In this document: piece by piece, positions 53,001 to 64,000 of the stretch
Numbering within the stretch: the first letter of the stretch is position 1
Layout of the letters: the number at the start of each line of letters is the position of its first letter
Source: Microglena sp. YARC
Taxonomy: Eukaryota; Chlorophyta; Chlorophyceae; Chlamydomonadales; Chlamydomonadaceae
Assembly: GCA_022414725.1 (NCBI GenBank)
Contig: CM039464.1
Span: 4,917,450-4,981,449, forward strand
Reading direction: 5' to 3'
Length of the DNA: 64,000 nucleotides
Program-made: the position numbers and the translations under genes
The notes under the pieces: generated by a model
Told to the model about the DNA's origin: nothing
The model's input: only the letters and a program-made list of their open reading frames with translations
The model's database searches: none

Positions 53001-54000
53001 NNNNNNNNNNNNNNNNNNNNNNNNNNNNNNNNNNNNNNNNNNNNNNNNNNNNNNNNNNNNNNNNNNNNNNNNNNNNNNNNNNNNNNNNNNNNNNNNNNNN
53101 NNNNNNNNNNNNNNNNNNNNNNNNNNNNNNNNNNNNNNNNNNNNNNNNNNNNNNNNNNNNNNNNNNNNNNNNNNNNNNNNNNNNNNNNNNNNNNNNNNNN
53201 NNNNNNNNNNNNNNNNNNNNNNNNNNNNNNNNNNNNNNNNNNNNNNNNNNNNNNNNNNNNNNNNNNNNNNNNNNNNNNNNNNNNNNNNNNNNNNNNNNNN
53301 NNNNNNNNNNNNNNNNNNNNNNNNNNNNNNNNNNNNNNNNNNNNNNNNNNNNNNNNNNNNNNNNNNNNNNNNNNNNNNNNNNNNNNNNNNNNNNNNNNNN
53401 NNNNNNNNNNNNNNNNNNNNNNNNNNNNNNNNNNNNNNNNNNNNNNNNNNNNNNNNNNNNNNNNNNNNNNNNNNNNNNNNNNNNNNNNNNNNNNNNNNNN
53501 NNNNNNNNNNNNNNNNNNNNNNNNNNNNNNNNNNNNNNNNNNNNNNNNNNNNNNNNNNNNNNNNNNNNNNNNNNNNNNNNNNNNNNNNNNNNNNNNNNNN
53601 NNNNNNNNNNNNNNNNNNNNNNNNNNNNNNNNNNNNNNNNNNNNNNNNNNNNNNNNNNNNNNNNNNNNNNNNNNNNNNNNNNNNNNNNNNNNNNNNNNNN
53701 NNNNNNNNNNNNNNNNNNNNNNNNNNNNNNNNNNNNNNNNNNNNNNNNNNNNNNNNNNNNNNNNNNNNNNNNNNNNNNNNNNNNNNNNNNNNNNNNNNNN
53801 NNNNNNNNNNNNNNNNNNNNNNNNNNNNNNNNNNNNNNNNNNNNNNNNNNNNNNNNNNNNNNNNNNNNNNNNNNNNNNNNNNNNNNNNNNNNNNNNNNNN
53901 NNNNNNNNNNNNNNNNNNNNNNNNNNNNNNNNNNNNNNNNNNNNNNNNNNNNNNNNNNNNNNNNNNNNNNNNNNNNNNNNNNNNNNNNNNNNNNNNNNNN
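53001..54000. other. Assembly gap, 1,000 N
   Basis: Exactly 1,000 Ns, a conventional placeholder, so the true gap length is unknown. It separates helicase-type sequence from G/T array 2. Confidence 0.99.
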
Positions 54001-57000
54001 TATGTGTGTTGTTTTGTGTTCGAGTTGTGTCGTTTGTGTCATAGTATGGATGTGTGTGGTGCTGTGTGTACAACCATTGTGGTGGGTGGTGTGTTGTTTG
54101 TGTTGTTTATGGTGTGAATGTGTATTGTGGTGTCACTCTGTGGTGAGGTTGTGCGTGTGTACTTGGTGTGGTGTGTGTGTTGTGAGTAGTGTGGTGTGTG
54201 TGAGTGTGTGTGTGTGCGGCTGTGTTAAGGTGCAGGCGTGGTGTGGTGTGGTCACGTATGAGTGTAGTGGTTAAATATCCACCCTTATCACACCGACCAA
54301 TCGTACCGTGTGTGGTGTGGTGTGGTGTGTGCAGGCATGGCGTAGTGTGCATGTGTGTATGAACTTGTGGTGTGGTGTTGGTTGTGGTGAGTCTGGTGAG
54401 CGTGTGGTGTGTTGGTGGTGGTGAGCGTAGTGTGGTGAAGTTTTCTGAGTGTGGCAGTTGGTGGTTTGGTGTGTTGTGGTGTCGGTGTGTGTGGTTGTGA
54501 GTGTGGTGTGGTCTTGGTGTGCGTGCTTGCGTGGCGTATTCATGTCATGTTTGTTAGGTGAGCATTGTTCGTTTGGGTATGGTGGAGCGGTGTCGGTTGG
54601 GTATTGTGCTGTGTGGTGAGGTGTGGGTGTGTGGTTGTGGCGTGTCATGCTCGTGTCCTTTTATGTCGATTTGTGTTTTGTGTAGTAGTTATGGTTGTGT
54701 ATGTGGTGCGTTGTTGGTGCTGGTGTGGTGATGTGTGGTTTTGCTGTGATGTTGTGTGATGTTTGGATTGTGTGCGTGCAGTGTGGTGGGTGTAGTGTGG
54801 TGTGGTGTTTGTGGTGGTGTGTGTGGTGAGGTTTGTGTGTGGTGTGGTGTGTGCGAGGTGAGTGTGGTTGTGTTGTGTGTGCGCTGTGGTGTGTCTTGGT
54901 GCGTTGGTGATGTTTCGTGTTGTTTGTGTTGTGTTGTGTTGTGTTTGGTAGTGTTGGCTGGTGTATGTGTTTGGTGTGTGGTGCCTTTTGGTGCGTTGTG
55001 GACTGCGTGTGCGGTCATCGCATTGTGTCGTGTTGTGCTGGTTGGTTCATGTCATTTTGCCTGCCGTGACTTTCATGTCATTTGTGCCGTTTTGTGTCAA
55101 TTTTGTGACGTTTTTGTGTAGGTCGTGTTGTGGTGTGTTTGGTTTTGCAGTGACGATCTAATTAGTGCGTGGCATTTGTTTGGTGTGGTAGGAGGTGTTG
55201 TGGAGTGGTGAGGTGTGGCGTGGTCGTATTGGTCTTTTTTGTGTTGATGGGTCGTTTGTGTGTGCGTGTGTGCTGAGGGTGTGGTGTGGGCGAGGTGTGG
55301 TGAGTGAGGTCAGTGGTGTGTGTGGTATCATGTGTGTTGTGGTGTGCCGATGTGTTGTGTGTATGGTATGGTGAGTGTGGTGTTCAGTGTGGTGTTTGGT
55401 GCGGTGTGTTGGTGAGGGTGGTGTGTGGTGAGGTGTGTTTGTGTTGTGTTTGGTGTGGTGTGTTTTGGTGTGTTTGTGTGTTGGTGTGGTGTGGGTGTGT
55501 CGTTTTGGTGTTGTGTGTGGTGTGGTGTGTTGATATTGTCATTGTGTCCACGTGTCGGGTTGTTGTGGGTGTGTCAATTTGTGTCGTTTTTGTGTAGGTC
55601 CTGTTGTGTGTGTGGTGTGAGTGTGTCGTTTGGTGTTGTGTTGGTGATGTTGTGTTTGTGTGATTGGGGCGTGTGTATCATGTGTATTGTGTGGTGTGTC
55701 GGTGTTCATTGTGTCTATGTGGTGTGGTGGGTATGTTATGTGTGTGTGTTTGGTGGTGGTGTGGGTGTGGTGTGGTGTACGTGTGGGTGATGAGGTTGGT
55801 GTGGTGTGGTGGTGTTGTGGTGTGTGTGGTGTGGTTGTGAATGTGGTGTGGTGTGATGTGGTGTGGATGTGGGTGGTGTGGTTTGTTGGTTGCGGTGCTG
55901 AGGCGTGGGCATGTGGTGTTGGTGATGGTATGGTGTGTTGGCGTGGCGTATCATGTGATGTTTTTTGCGGTGTGAATTTGTGTCGTTTTGTGCAAAGTAT
56001 TGGTGTGAGTGTGTGGGTGTGTTGTGTTGTGTTTGGTGTTGGTGTATGGTGTCGAGGTGGTGGTGTGGTTGTGGGTGGTGTGGGAGTTGTGTGTGGTGTG
56101 GTGTGGTGTGTGCGTGGTTTGGTTGGCTTGGGTGTTTGGTGTGGTGTGGTGAGTGGTGTGGTGTGGTGTGATGTGTCGGTGAGGCGTGTGTAGGTGTGGT
56201 GTGGTGTGTGTGTTGTGGTGTGGTGTTGGCGTATCATTGTGGTCGTTGTTTGTTCGATTTGTTGTCGTTTTGTGTACATAGTATGTGTGGTGTAATTGTG
56301 TTGTGTGTGTGTTGTGTTGTGATTAGGTTGTGGTGAGGTGGTGTGGTGGTGTGGGTGTGGTGAGGTGTGGTGTGCGTGTCTGGTGTGGGTGTGGGATTTG
56401 TGGTGGCTTTGTGTGGTATATGGTGTGGTTGGTGTGGTGTGGCGTGGTGTGGTGTGTGGGTGGGTGTGGGTGGAGGTGCGGTGTGGTGTGTTTGGTGTGG
56501 TGGGGCATGGTCTGGTTGGTGTGCTGTGGTGTGCGTGTGGTGGTGGTGGTGTGGAATGTGGCCGTGTGGTGTGGTCGTGGTACCAAAAATACCATTAGGT
56601 GTCGGTGTGGTGAGGCGTGGTGTGGTGTGTGTGTGGTGTGGTGATGTATGTGTTGTGTGGTGTGGTGGTGGTGAGGTGTAGGTGGGGTGGTGGCGTATCA
56701 TGTCGTGTTGTTTGTTGTGATTTGTGTTGTGGTAGGTGTGGTGCGGTATGTGTGTTGTGTGTGTGGTGTGGTGTGGTGGTTTGTTGGTTTGGTGTGGTGT
56801 GGGTGTGGTGAGGTGTGGTGTGGTGTGGGTGGTGTGGTGTGGTGAGGTGAGGTGAGGCTGGTAAGTGTGGTGTGGACGGTTGTGGTGTGGTGTGGCTGCC
56901 GGTGTGTGTGGTGTTGTGGTGTGGTGTGGTGTGTTGGGTTGTGGTGTGGTGTGGTGTGGCGGGGTGAGGCGTGGTGTGGGTTGTGGTGCTGGTGTGGTGT

Positions 57001-60000
57001 GATGGTGTGTGCCGTGTGGATGTGGTGTGTGGTGGTGTGGTGGTGTGACGGTGGTGGTGGTGTGTGTGGTGGTGTGCGTGGTGTATACATGTCGTGTTTG
57101 TAGTGTTTCGAATTGTGCCTATCGTGGTATTGGTGTGGTGTGGCATGGAACATAGTGTGCGTGAGCGTGGAACACATGGTGTGGTGTTGGTGAGTTGTAT
57201 GTTGATGGTTGTGGCCTTATAGTGCGTGTTGGTGTGGTATGGTTGGTCGATTTGCTGTCCGTGGTGGCGTGGCGTGACATGTCATTAGTTTATGTTCTTT
57301 GTGTCAGTTTGTGGTTGTGTATTGGTTGTGTTGTGTTTGTTTGTGGTGTGGTTGTCGTTGTATGTTGTGTGTCTGACTCGGTGTGTGTGGTGTGGATGTG
57401 GCTGTGTGGTGAGGTGGAATGCTTGGTGAGGTGTCTTTGGTTTGTTGTGACTTGTGGGGGCATGGTGTGGTTGTGGTTTGGTCGTGTGGTGGTGTGGTGG
57501 TGTGTGGTATGTTGGGTGGTGTCGTGACGTGGTGTGGTGTGGCGTTCATGGTTTTGATAGTATGAATGTTGTGTTGTGTTGTGTGTTTGTGTGGAAGTGG
57601 TTGGTGTTAGGTTTGAGTTTGAAAGGTGTGGTGTGATGTTGTGTCGTGTGGTGAGGTGGGCTGGAGGTGCGTGGTGAGGTGTGGTGTGTGGCGTATGTCG
57701 TGGCTTTGGAGTGTGATTTGTGTCATGGGGGCTATCGGGTGTGGTGTGGTGTGGTGTGGTGCGGTTGTGCAGGTGGTGTGTGTGTAGGTGAGAGGTGTGA
57801 GACGTTAGGTGTGGTGTGGTGTGGTGTGGTGGTGGTGTGGTCAGTCTGTGGGGTGTGGTAGACTAGTGGTGCTGTTTGGTGTGATGTTGTGTTGTGTGTT
57901 GGTGTGGTTGGTGTGTGGTATCATGGATGGTTGTGGTTGTTTGTTTCGATTTGTATGTATGAGTATGGTGTGTTGTGTTGTGGTGTATGCTTGGTGTCAA
58001 TGTTAATGGTGTGGTTGTGTGTTTGGTTTGGTTTCGCTTTGTGTGTAGTGTGATGCGTTGGTTGGTGTGTGTGGTTGTGGTGGTGATGTGTTGCTATCAT
58101 GGCGTTCTTTGTGTTGATTTGTGATGTTTTTGTGATCGTTTTGGCTGTGGTGTGTGGGTGTGTGTTGTGGTGTGGTGAGGTGTGTTGTGTTGTTGGTGTG
58201 TTTGGAGTTGGAGTGTGGTGAGTGTGTTGTGTGTGCGTGGTGTCAAGAATGTCGTGTGTGTTGTTTGGGTGGTGGGTGCTTGTCTGTTGTGGTATTGTGT
58301 GTGGCGCGGTGCGTGTGTGTGTGGGAGGTGTGTGTGGTGTGGTGTGGTGGGATGTGGTGGGTGGAGGTGAGGTTATGTGGTGTTCGGGTGTTGTGGTTGT
58401 GTGTTGGGTGTGTGTAGAAGTAAGGTTGTGTGTGTTGTGTGTGGTGTGAGTATTTTTGTGTGTTTGTGCGGCTAGATGTCATTTTGATGTCGTTATGATC
58501 GGTTCTTTGTGTTTTGTGTCCATTTTATTTGTGACGAAAATGTTGAGATTGTGTTAGTGTAGTGGTGGATGCTGCATTTGTGGTTGTGATGGTTGCTGTG
58601 TGGTGTGTGGGCTTGACTTGTTTGGTTTGTGAGTTGTGGATGTTGTTGTGTGTGTCGTTGTGGTGAAGGTGTGTGGTTGGTTGTGTAGGTGTGGATGGTG
58701 TGTGTGGGTGGTGTGTTCTGTGTTGTTTGGTGATCAGTGGTGTGGTCGATAAAACAGTGTGCGTGTGGTGTGTGGTATGGTGCGTGTGTGTGGATTGGTG
58801 GTTGTGGTATGGGTTTGTGGTTGTGTGAGTTGTGTGAATGTGTGTGTGTGTTAGTTGTGTAGTGTGAGGTGTGGGTGTTGTGTGGTGTGTGTGGTGGTCT
58901 AGTGTGGTGTGGTGTGTGTGTGTGTGTGGTGTGGTGTGTGTTTGTGTGTGTGGGAGGCGTGTGTGGTGTGGCTTGGTGCGTGGGCATGTGGTGTAGGTTC
59001 CAACCATTGGTCGATGTCATTGCGTATTGTTTTGTGTAGTAGTATGTGTGTGGGTGTGGTGTTGTGGTGAGGTAGTGGTGTTGTGTGGTGTGTGTGTGGG
59101 AGGTGTGTATGTGTGGTGTGTGTAGGTGTGGGTTTCGTGTGGAGTGGTGTGGTGTGTGTTGGTGATGAGTGTGAGGTGGTGGTGTGAGAGTGTGGTGGAA
59201 TTTTTGGTGTGCTGGTTTGTGTGGTGTGTGTGTGTGTGTTGTGTGTGAGTGTGTTGTGTGCGTGGTGGTGTCTGTATGTGGTGTGGTGCGTGTGTGTGGT
59301 GTCGTGTGGTGGGTGTTGTGGTTTGTGTTGCGTGTGTCATGTGGTGTAGGGGTGTGTTGTGAACGTGTGGAAAAAATGTGGTATGTGGCTGGTGTGGTGT
59401 GGTGTGTGTGTGGTGTTGTGTGTGCGTGTGTGCTGGTGTGGTGTGTGTGGGTCATGTGGTGTGTGAGCATTTTTGTGTCAGTGTGTTGTGTTGTGTGTGT
59501 GTGGTGGTGTGTTTAGTAGTTTGGTGTGTCGTGTTTGTGTGTGTGGTTTGTGTGTGGTGTTGTGGTGGTGTTGTGTGGTTGTGTGTGGTATGCGTGTGGT
59601 GTGGTGGTGTGGTGGGTTTGTGGTGTGGTGTTTGTGGTGGTGGTGTGGTATGGGTTGTGTGGTGTGGTGTGTGGTGTGTTGTGTGTGTGTGGTGTGTGTG
59701 TTGTGTGTGTGGGTGTGTGTGGTGTGTTGTGTTTGTGTTGTGTGCTTTGTGCGTGTGGTGTGGCGTAATTTGTGTCGGTTGTGTCTTTGTGATTTGTGTG
59801 CGGTTGTGGTTGCAGTTTGTAGTGGGTGGATGGTGTCATGTGTGAGTGTGGTGTGGTGACAAGGTATCTATGTGGTGTTGGTGTTGCCCTTGTGTTGTTG
59901 TTGTTTGGTGTATTTGTGTGGTGAGTGTAGTGTAGGGGGGCCGTTGGATGAGTGGTTTTGGTCCTGCTTCGCCTGTGTTGCGCTGTTATGTGTGTGTGTT

Positions 60001-61900
60001 GTTTGTGGCTATGTGTGATGTGTGGAAATAATGTCATGTAAAATGTTGTGTCGTGGGTTTGTGTTCATTTGATGTGTGTGTCTGTCTGGTGTGGGTGAGT
60101 GTGTGTGGTGCTTGTGCGTTGTGGTAGTGATCTTGTGTGTGTGGTGTGGTGTGGTGTGGTGTTGGTGTGGTGTTTTGTGTTGTGTTGTGTGTGTGTGGGT
60201 TTTGGTTTTTGGGTTTGGTGATAGGTGTGAGTTGGTGTTGGTGTGAAAGGTGGTTGTGGTGTGGAGTGTGGTGTATGTGGTTTTTTGTGTGCATTTGTGT
60301 GTGTGTGTGTGTGTGTGGTGTGTTGTGTTGTGTTGTGTTGTGCTGTGTGGTGTGTGGGTGTGTTGTGTGTGAGTGTGGTGTGGTGTGGTGATGTGGTGGA
60401 CAGTGTGTGTGTTGATGTGTTTGTGTGTGTTGTGAGTTTTGTAGTAGTGTTAATGTGTGGTGTGGTGTGGTGTGTGTGTGGTGGGTGTGTGTGTGTGTGT
60501 TGTTGGGTGTGTGTGTTGTGTGTGGTGTTTGTGTTGTGTGTGGTTGTTGTTGTTGTGTGGTGTGTGTTTGTGGTAGTGGTGTGTGTGGTGTGGTGTGTTG
60601 TGTGTGGTTGTGTTGATGTGTGTGGTTTGGTCAAGTGGTGTGTCATGTGTGTGTTTGTGTGGTTGGTGTGGTGTGGTGTGGTGTGTGTGTGTGTGTGGTT
60701 GTTGTTGTGTGTGTGTGTGTGGTGGTGTGGTGTATGTGGGGTGTTTGTGTGTTGTGTGAGTGTTGTGGTGTGTGTGTGTGAGCGTGGTTCATTTGTGGTG
60801 TGTTGTTAGTGTGTTTGTGGGTGTGGTGTGGGTTTGTGTGGTGTGTGTGTGTGGTGTTGGTGGTGTGGTGTGGTGGTGTGGTGTGTGTGTGTTGTGTGGT
60901 GTGGCAGTGTGATGTGGTGTGGTGTGTGTGATGTGTGTGGTGTGTTTTGAGTACCATGTGCATTTCATTTTGTGGTGTTGTGGTGTGGTGATGTGGTGTG
61001 GTGTGGTTGGTGTGGTGTGGTTTGTGTGTGTTGTGTGGTGTGTGAGGTGTGTGGTGTGGGTGTGTGTGGTGTGTGTGTGTGGTGTGGTGTGTTGTGGTGT
61101 GTTGTGTGGTGTGAGTGTGTGTGTGTGGTGTGTGTTGCGTATGTTGTGGTGGTTGTTGCTGTGGTGTGGTGTGTTAGTGTGTTGGTCGGTGATGTTTGTG
61201 TTGTGTTGTGTGTTGTGTGTGTGTGTGTGTGGTGTGTGTGTGTGTGGTTTGGTTGTGTGTGGTGTGGTGTGTGTTGGTGTGGGTGGGGTGTGTGTGTGCG
61301 TGTGGTGTGGTGTGGAGTGTGGTGGTGTGGTGGTGTGGCGAGGTGATGTGTGGGTGTGGTGTGGTGTGGTGTGTGTGTGGTGTGGTGTGGTTGTGTGGTG
61401 TGTGTTGTGTGGTGTGTGTGTGTGTGGTGTGAGTGTGGTGTGGCTGTGGTGTGAGGCGTGTTGGGTGCGGTGTTGGTGTTTGTTGGTATCATGTGTGGTG
61501 TTGTGGTGTGGTGGTGTGGTGTGGTGTGGTTGTGTGTGTGTGGTGTGTGTGTGTGTGTGTGTGGTGGTGTGGTGATGTTGTATTGTGTGATGTCGTGTCG
61601 TTTTTGGTGTCCCGGTTTGTGTACTTTTGTGTCATTTTGTGCCTTTGTGTGGCGTTTGTGGTGCGGTGTGAGGTGTGTGTGGTGTGGTGTGGTGTGGTGT
61701 GGTGTGGTGTGTGTTGTTGTGGTGTGGTGTGTTTTGTGTTGTGTTGTGGTGTGTCCTGAGTTTGTGGCGAGTTGTGGTGAGTTGTGGTGTTGTTGTGTGT
61801 TGTGGGTGTGTTGTGTTGTGTTGTGTTGTGTGTGTGTCGTGTCAGGTGTGTCCTTTTGGTTTGGCGTGTTTGTGTCGTGGTGAGGTGTGGTGTGGGTGAT
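54001..61900 (+). repeat. G/T array 2, degenerate
   Basis: About 7.9 kb, again nearly pure G and T on the plus strand, but with far less regular spacing than array 1. The marker GCGTATCATGT-like appears at about 54532, 55945, 56228 and 56693 only. Islands with A and C occur at 54283-54310 (TTATCACACCGACCAATCGT) and 56578-56600 (GTACCAAAAATACCATTAGG). From about 58.5 kb TGTGTGTG becomes dominant. Long frames on both strands are by-products. Confidence 0.95.
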
Positions 61901-61996
61901 TTGTGAGCCATACCACACCATTGCTTTGTACATGCATGTTGGTGTAAACCATAAAATCCATGATTTGTTGCACCATGCCATAACATACGAATAAAC
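61901..61996 (+). repeat. CCATGC satellite unit after array 2
   Basis: CATGCATGTTGGTGTAAACC then GCACCATGCCATAACATAC, the same unit as at 30890-31405 and 38705-38955. It again sits between a G/T array and repeat X. Confidence 0.85.
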
Positions 61997-64000
61997 CATG
62001 CAATCAGAGCAAGGGATGGCAGCATGGAACCTTCCCATGTTGTCCAAGCTGCATGCGAAGCAAGGAACCCCCATCAAAGCTTTATTGTAGCACGCACCTT
62101 ATTCATCTATCTATTCCATTTAGGCTAATTTCTAATAACAGACCTCGATGACAGATGCGGCGCAGTGGAACTGCGCGCGCTTGATGGGGCGATGGGGCGA
62201 GTATTAGAGTTGAACTGAAGGGCAAAGGCTAGAGCTGTATGAGAAGACTAACGTTGAAATGTATTGCTCAGAATTGATGCTTCTTCAAAGACGAGTCCTA
62301 AGTGCGTGTCGCAAGCGAAGAAAGTCCGAGATCGTGAACTGAATAGGCCAGGAAGACAGGGCGAGGAGGATTTCACCGTGGCCAGGCCAAGCCATCACAG
62401 TTGTTTTGTGCCCACCCGGCCGGCCAGTTCTGAAGTCGCCATGCAGGGCGCTGCACCCTTGTTTCCAACAATGCAAAAGCTTGATTGCGTCCACTGAAAA
62501 GTTAGGGAAGCGCGGGAACGCTAATGGGCAAGTTCAAAGGTGCCCAGGTCGTCCGGGCCAGTGGGTGTTGGCTTGACACGTGTCAGATCACGCTGCTGGC
62601 TGCCGCAAACCTCACACTACAGGCGCCCTAAGAAATCCCCATGCGAACGATTGTACCTCCATAGTTTGCAACACGAAGGTCGGCAGTGCTTCATTGAAAC
62701 ATGAGCATTACGTGAATTAGAAGTAGAAGAACCATAGTTGGCGTGGCTTCATTACCCACCCGGGACACCCCACGCACCGGTGCCCCACGCACGGCCCTGC
62801 GGCTGAGCTGTGGCTGAAGTCCGTGCTAAAAATAGCTCAAGTGCCCTAGGGGAATGTTTCGTCCATTGTGATGCTTGCATGTTTCGCCTCGATTTTTTGA
62901 CGACAATTCCATTCCCAAACCTATGCATGCGCACATGATTGGATGGTACGAATTTGAAATGATGACAAATGTAACCAATAATTGTCGCTTTTGGCCCAAA
63001 GCACAAACCTTAGCTCCTTTTCTTGAATTGCGATGCTCGTATAAGTGGTCTCGTCAGAAAATCTCAATCAATTAGTCTTATTATTGGATATCTTATATAA
63101 TGTTTTATTTTTTTGTGATTTGAAGTGAAACCTGAAAAGTAGGTTGTGACACACGGACAAAGACACAAACAAACAGTTTTGACAGGCTAATCCCTCAATC
63201 AAAAAATTTGATTTTTTTCATTCGGGTATAAAGGACGTCTGGAGGCGCGTCCCGAATGAAAATGTTTTAAATAATCTGTATTTAATTAAAATTTTAATTG
63301 TATAATTTTTTATTATGATTGTATAATTGTTTAATTAAATAAATAAATAAATTGTATTAATTAATGAATAATAAAGATTTAAATGAATTAATCAAATTCT
63401 GTTAATTGTTTGATTATTATAATTATAATTAATTGATTAATTAACTAATTAATTAAATTATATTTAATTAATTAAATTATATTTGATTAATTAAATTATA
63501 TTTAATTAATTATCAATTAAATTTAATTGTATGAATTAGTTAATTAATTAATTAATTAATTTATTTAAATTGATTTAATTAATTTGATAGAATCAAAATT
63601 GTGTTGTTTTGACTTGAATTGAATGCATTGAATTGATTTCAATTGATTCATTTGAATTTCAATATATTTGGATTTAGTTGAATTGAATCGATGGATGTAG
63701 CTTCATTTACTACGACAATTGACATTTTGTAGGGTTGTTAAATTTGAAGGAGTATTAAACGTGCCTGGACTGTCTTGTAGATGGACTTTATTTGCAAGCA
63801 GTTGATGCACAGGAAATGTAACAATTAGAGGTATAGTTGAATTTGTTCGGTCAGCCGCATACAAGCTTGATGTGGCTTCATTCCCCACATTTATGGCAAT
63901 TCATTCGGGACCCCAGGACACAAGCCGCTTGTTGCCTAATACAATATCGTATTACGATTTCGCAGTGTGATTTGCGGTCGGACACGTGTTTTTGCCAATG
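61997..64000 (+). repeat. Large dispersed repeat X, copy 3 (runs off window)
   Basis: Starts AGCATGGAACCTTCCCATGT as in copy 2 and passes GCGCGCGCTTGATGGGGCGA, CATAGTTTGCAACACGAA and the CACGCACGGCCCTGCGG block. From about 62785 to the window end it follows copy 1 closely, including the TTAATTAA-rich block (63290-63570) and the terminal ACATTTATGGCAATTCATTC. It carries extra sequence at 62065-62180 not in copy 2. No protein recognised. Confidence 0.88.
63214..63262. repeat. Nested hairpin of repeat X, copy 3
   Basis: TTTTTTCATTCGGG and CCCGAATGAAAATG pair around TATAAAGGACGTCTGGAGGC. The inner GGCGCC is changed to GACGTC here, so the inner stem is weakened while the outer stem is perfect. 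Confidence 0.85.

Noticed and set aside
52891..54073. Frames of 366-383 codons across the N run
   Set aside because: Most of each frame is unknown bases; only the short edges are real sequence.
54002..62077. Long frames of the same two compositions in G/T array 2
   Set aside because: Same reason: by-products of a two-letter repeat with few stop codons.

Overview
This is a nuclear eukaryotic window dominated by repeats, with a few spliced, partly degraded genes, all read on the minus strand. The best taxonomic clue is a spliced ribosomal protein uL14 (RPL23) gene. Its RQRKPWRR and SAANSIV segments look plant or green-algal rather than animal. The LINE fragments also resemble green-algal elements as I recall them. 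I infer a green alga or relative but cannot name the species. A run of exactly 1,000 Ns (53001-54000) marks a scaffold gap. Several single-base frame breaks in otherwise well-conserved exons mean that either assembly errors or gene decay must be kept in mind.

Layout. 1-3 kb: small dispersed repeats, a SINE fragment and a hAT-like MITE. 3.0-5.8 kb: RPL23, whose exon-intron junctions have each been duplicated in tandem. 7-14.4 kb: a degraded LINE copy, an ankyrin-repeat gene in pieces, MITEs, two further SINE copies and a short LINE 3' end. 15-18.3 kb: minisatellites and palindromes. 18.7-22.3 kb: a satellite that becomes a homogeneous 180-bp dimeric array. 22.4-25.1 kb: a kinase-like gene, again with tandemly duplicated exons. 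25.2-30.9 kb: low-information sequence and the first copy of a large dispersed repeat (called X here). 31.4-38.1 kb: a G/T-only array with a ~1-kb higher-order period, flanked by a CCATGC satellite and followed by the second X copy. 41.3-52.4 kb: a multi-exon PIF1/Helitron-type helicase, whose intron carries a 3.2-kb LINE with a 12-bp target-site duplication. 54.0-61.9 kb: a second, more degenerate G/T array. 62-64 kb: the third X copy, running off the window.

The genes do not form a pathway. Two themes link the window. First, tandem duplications repeatedly include exon edges with splice sites, in RPL23, the kinase-like gene and, more loosely, the ankyrin gene. Second, there is a SINE/LINE pair: a tRNA-derived SINE and the LINE share the same 3' tail, which suggests the SINE is mobilised by this LINE. 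No rRNA, intact tRNA, CRISPR or bacterial-type operon is visible.
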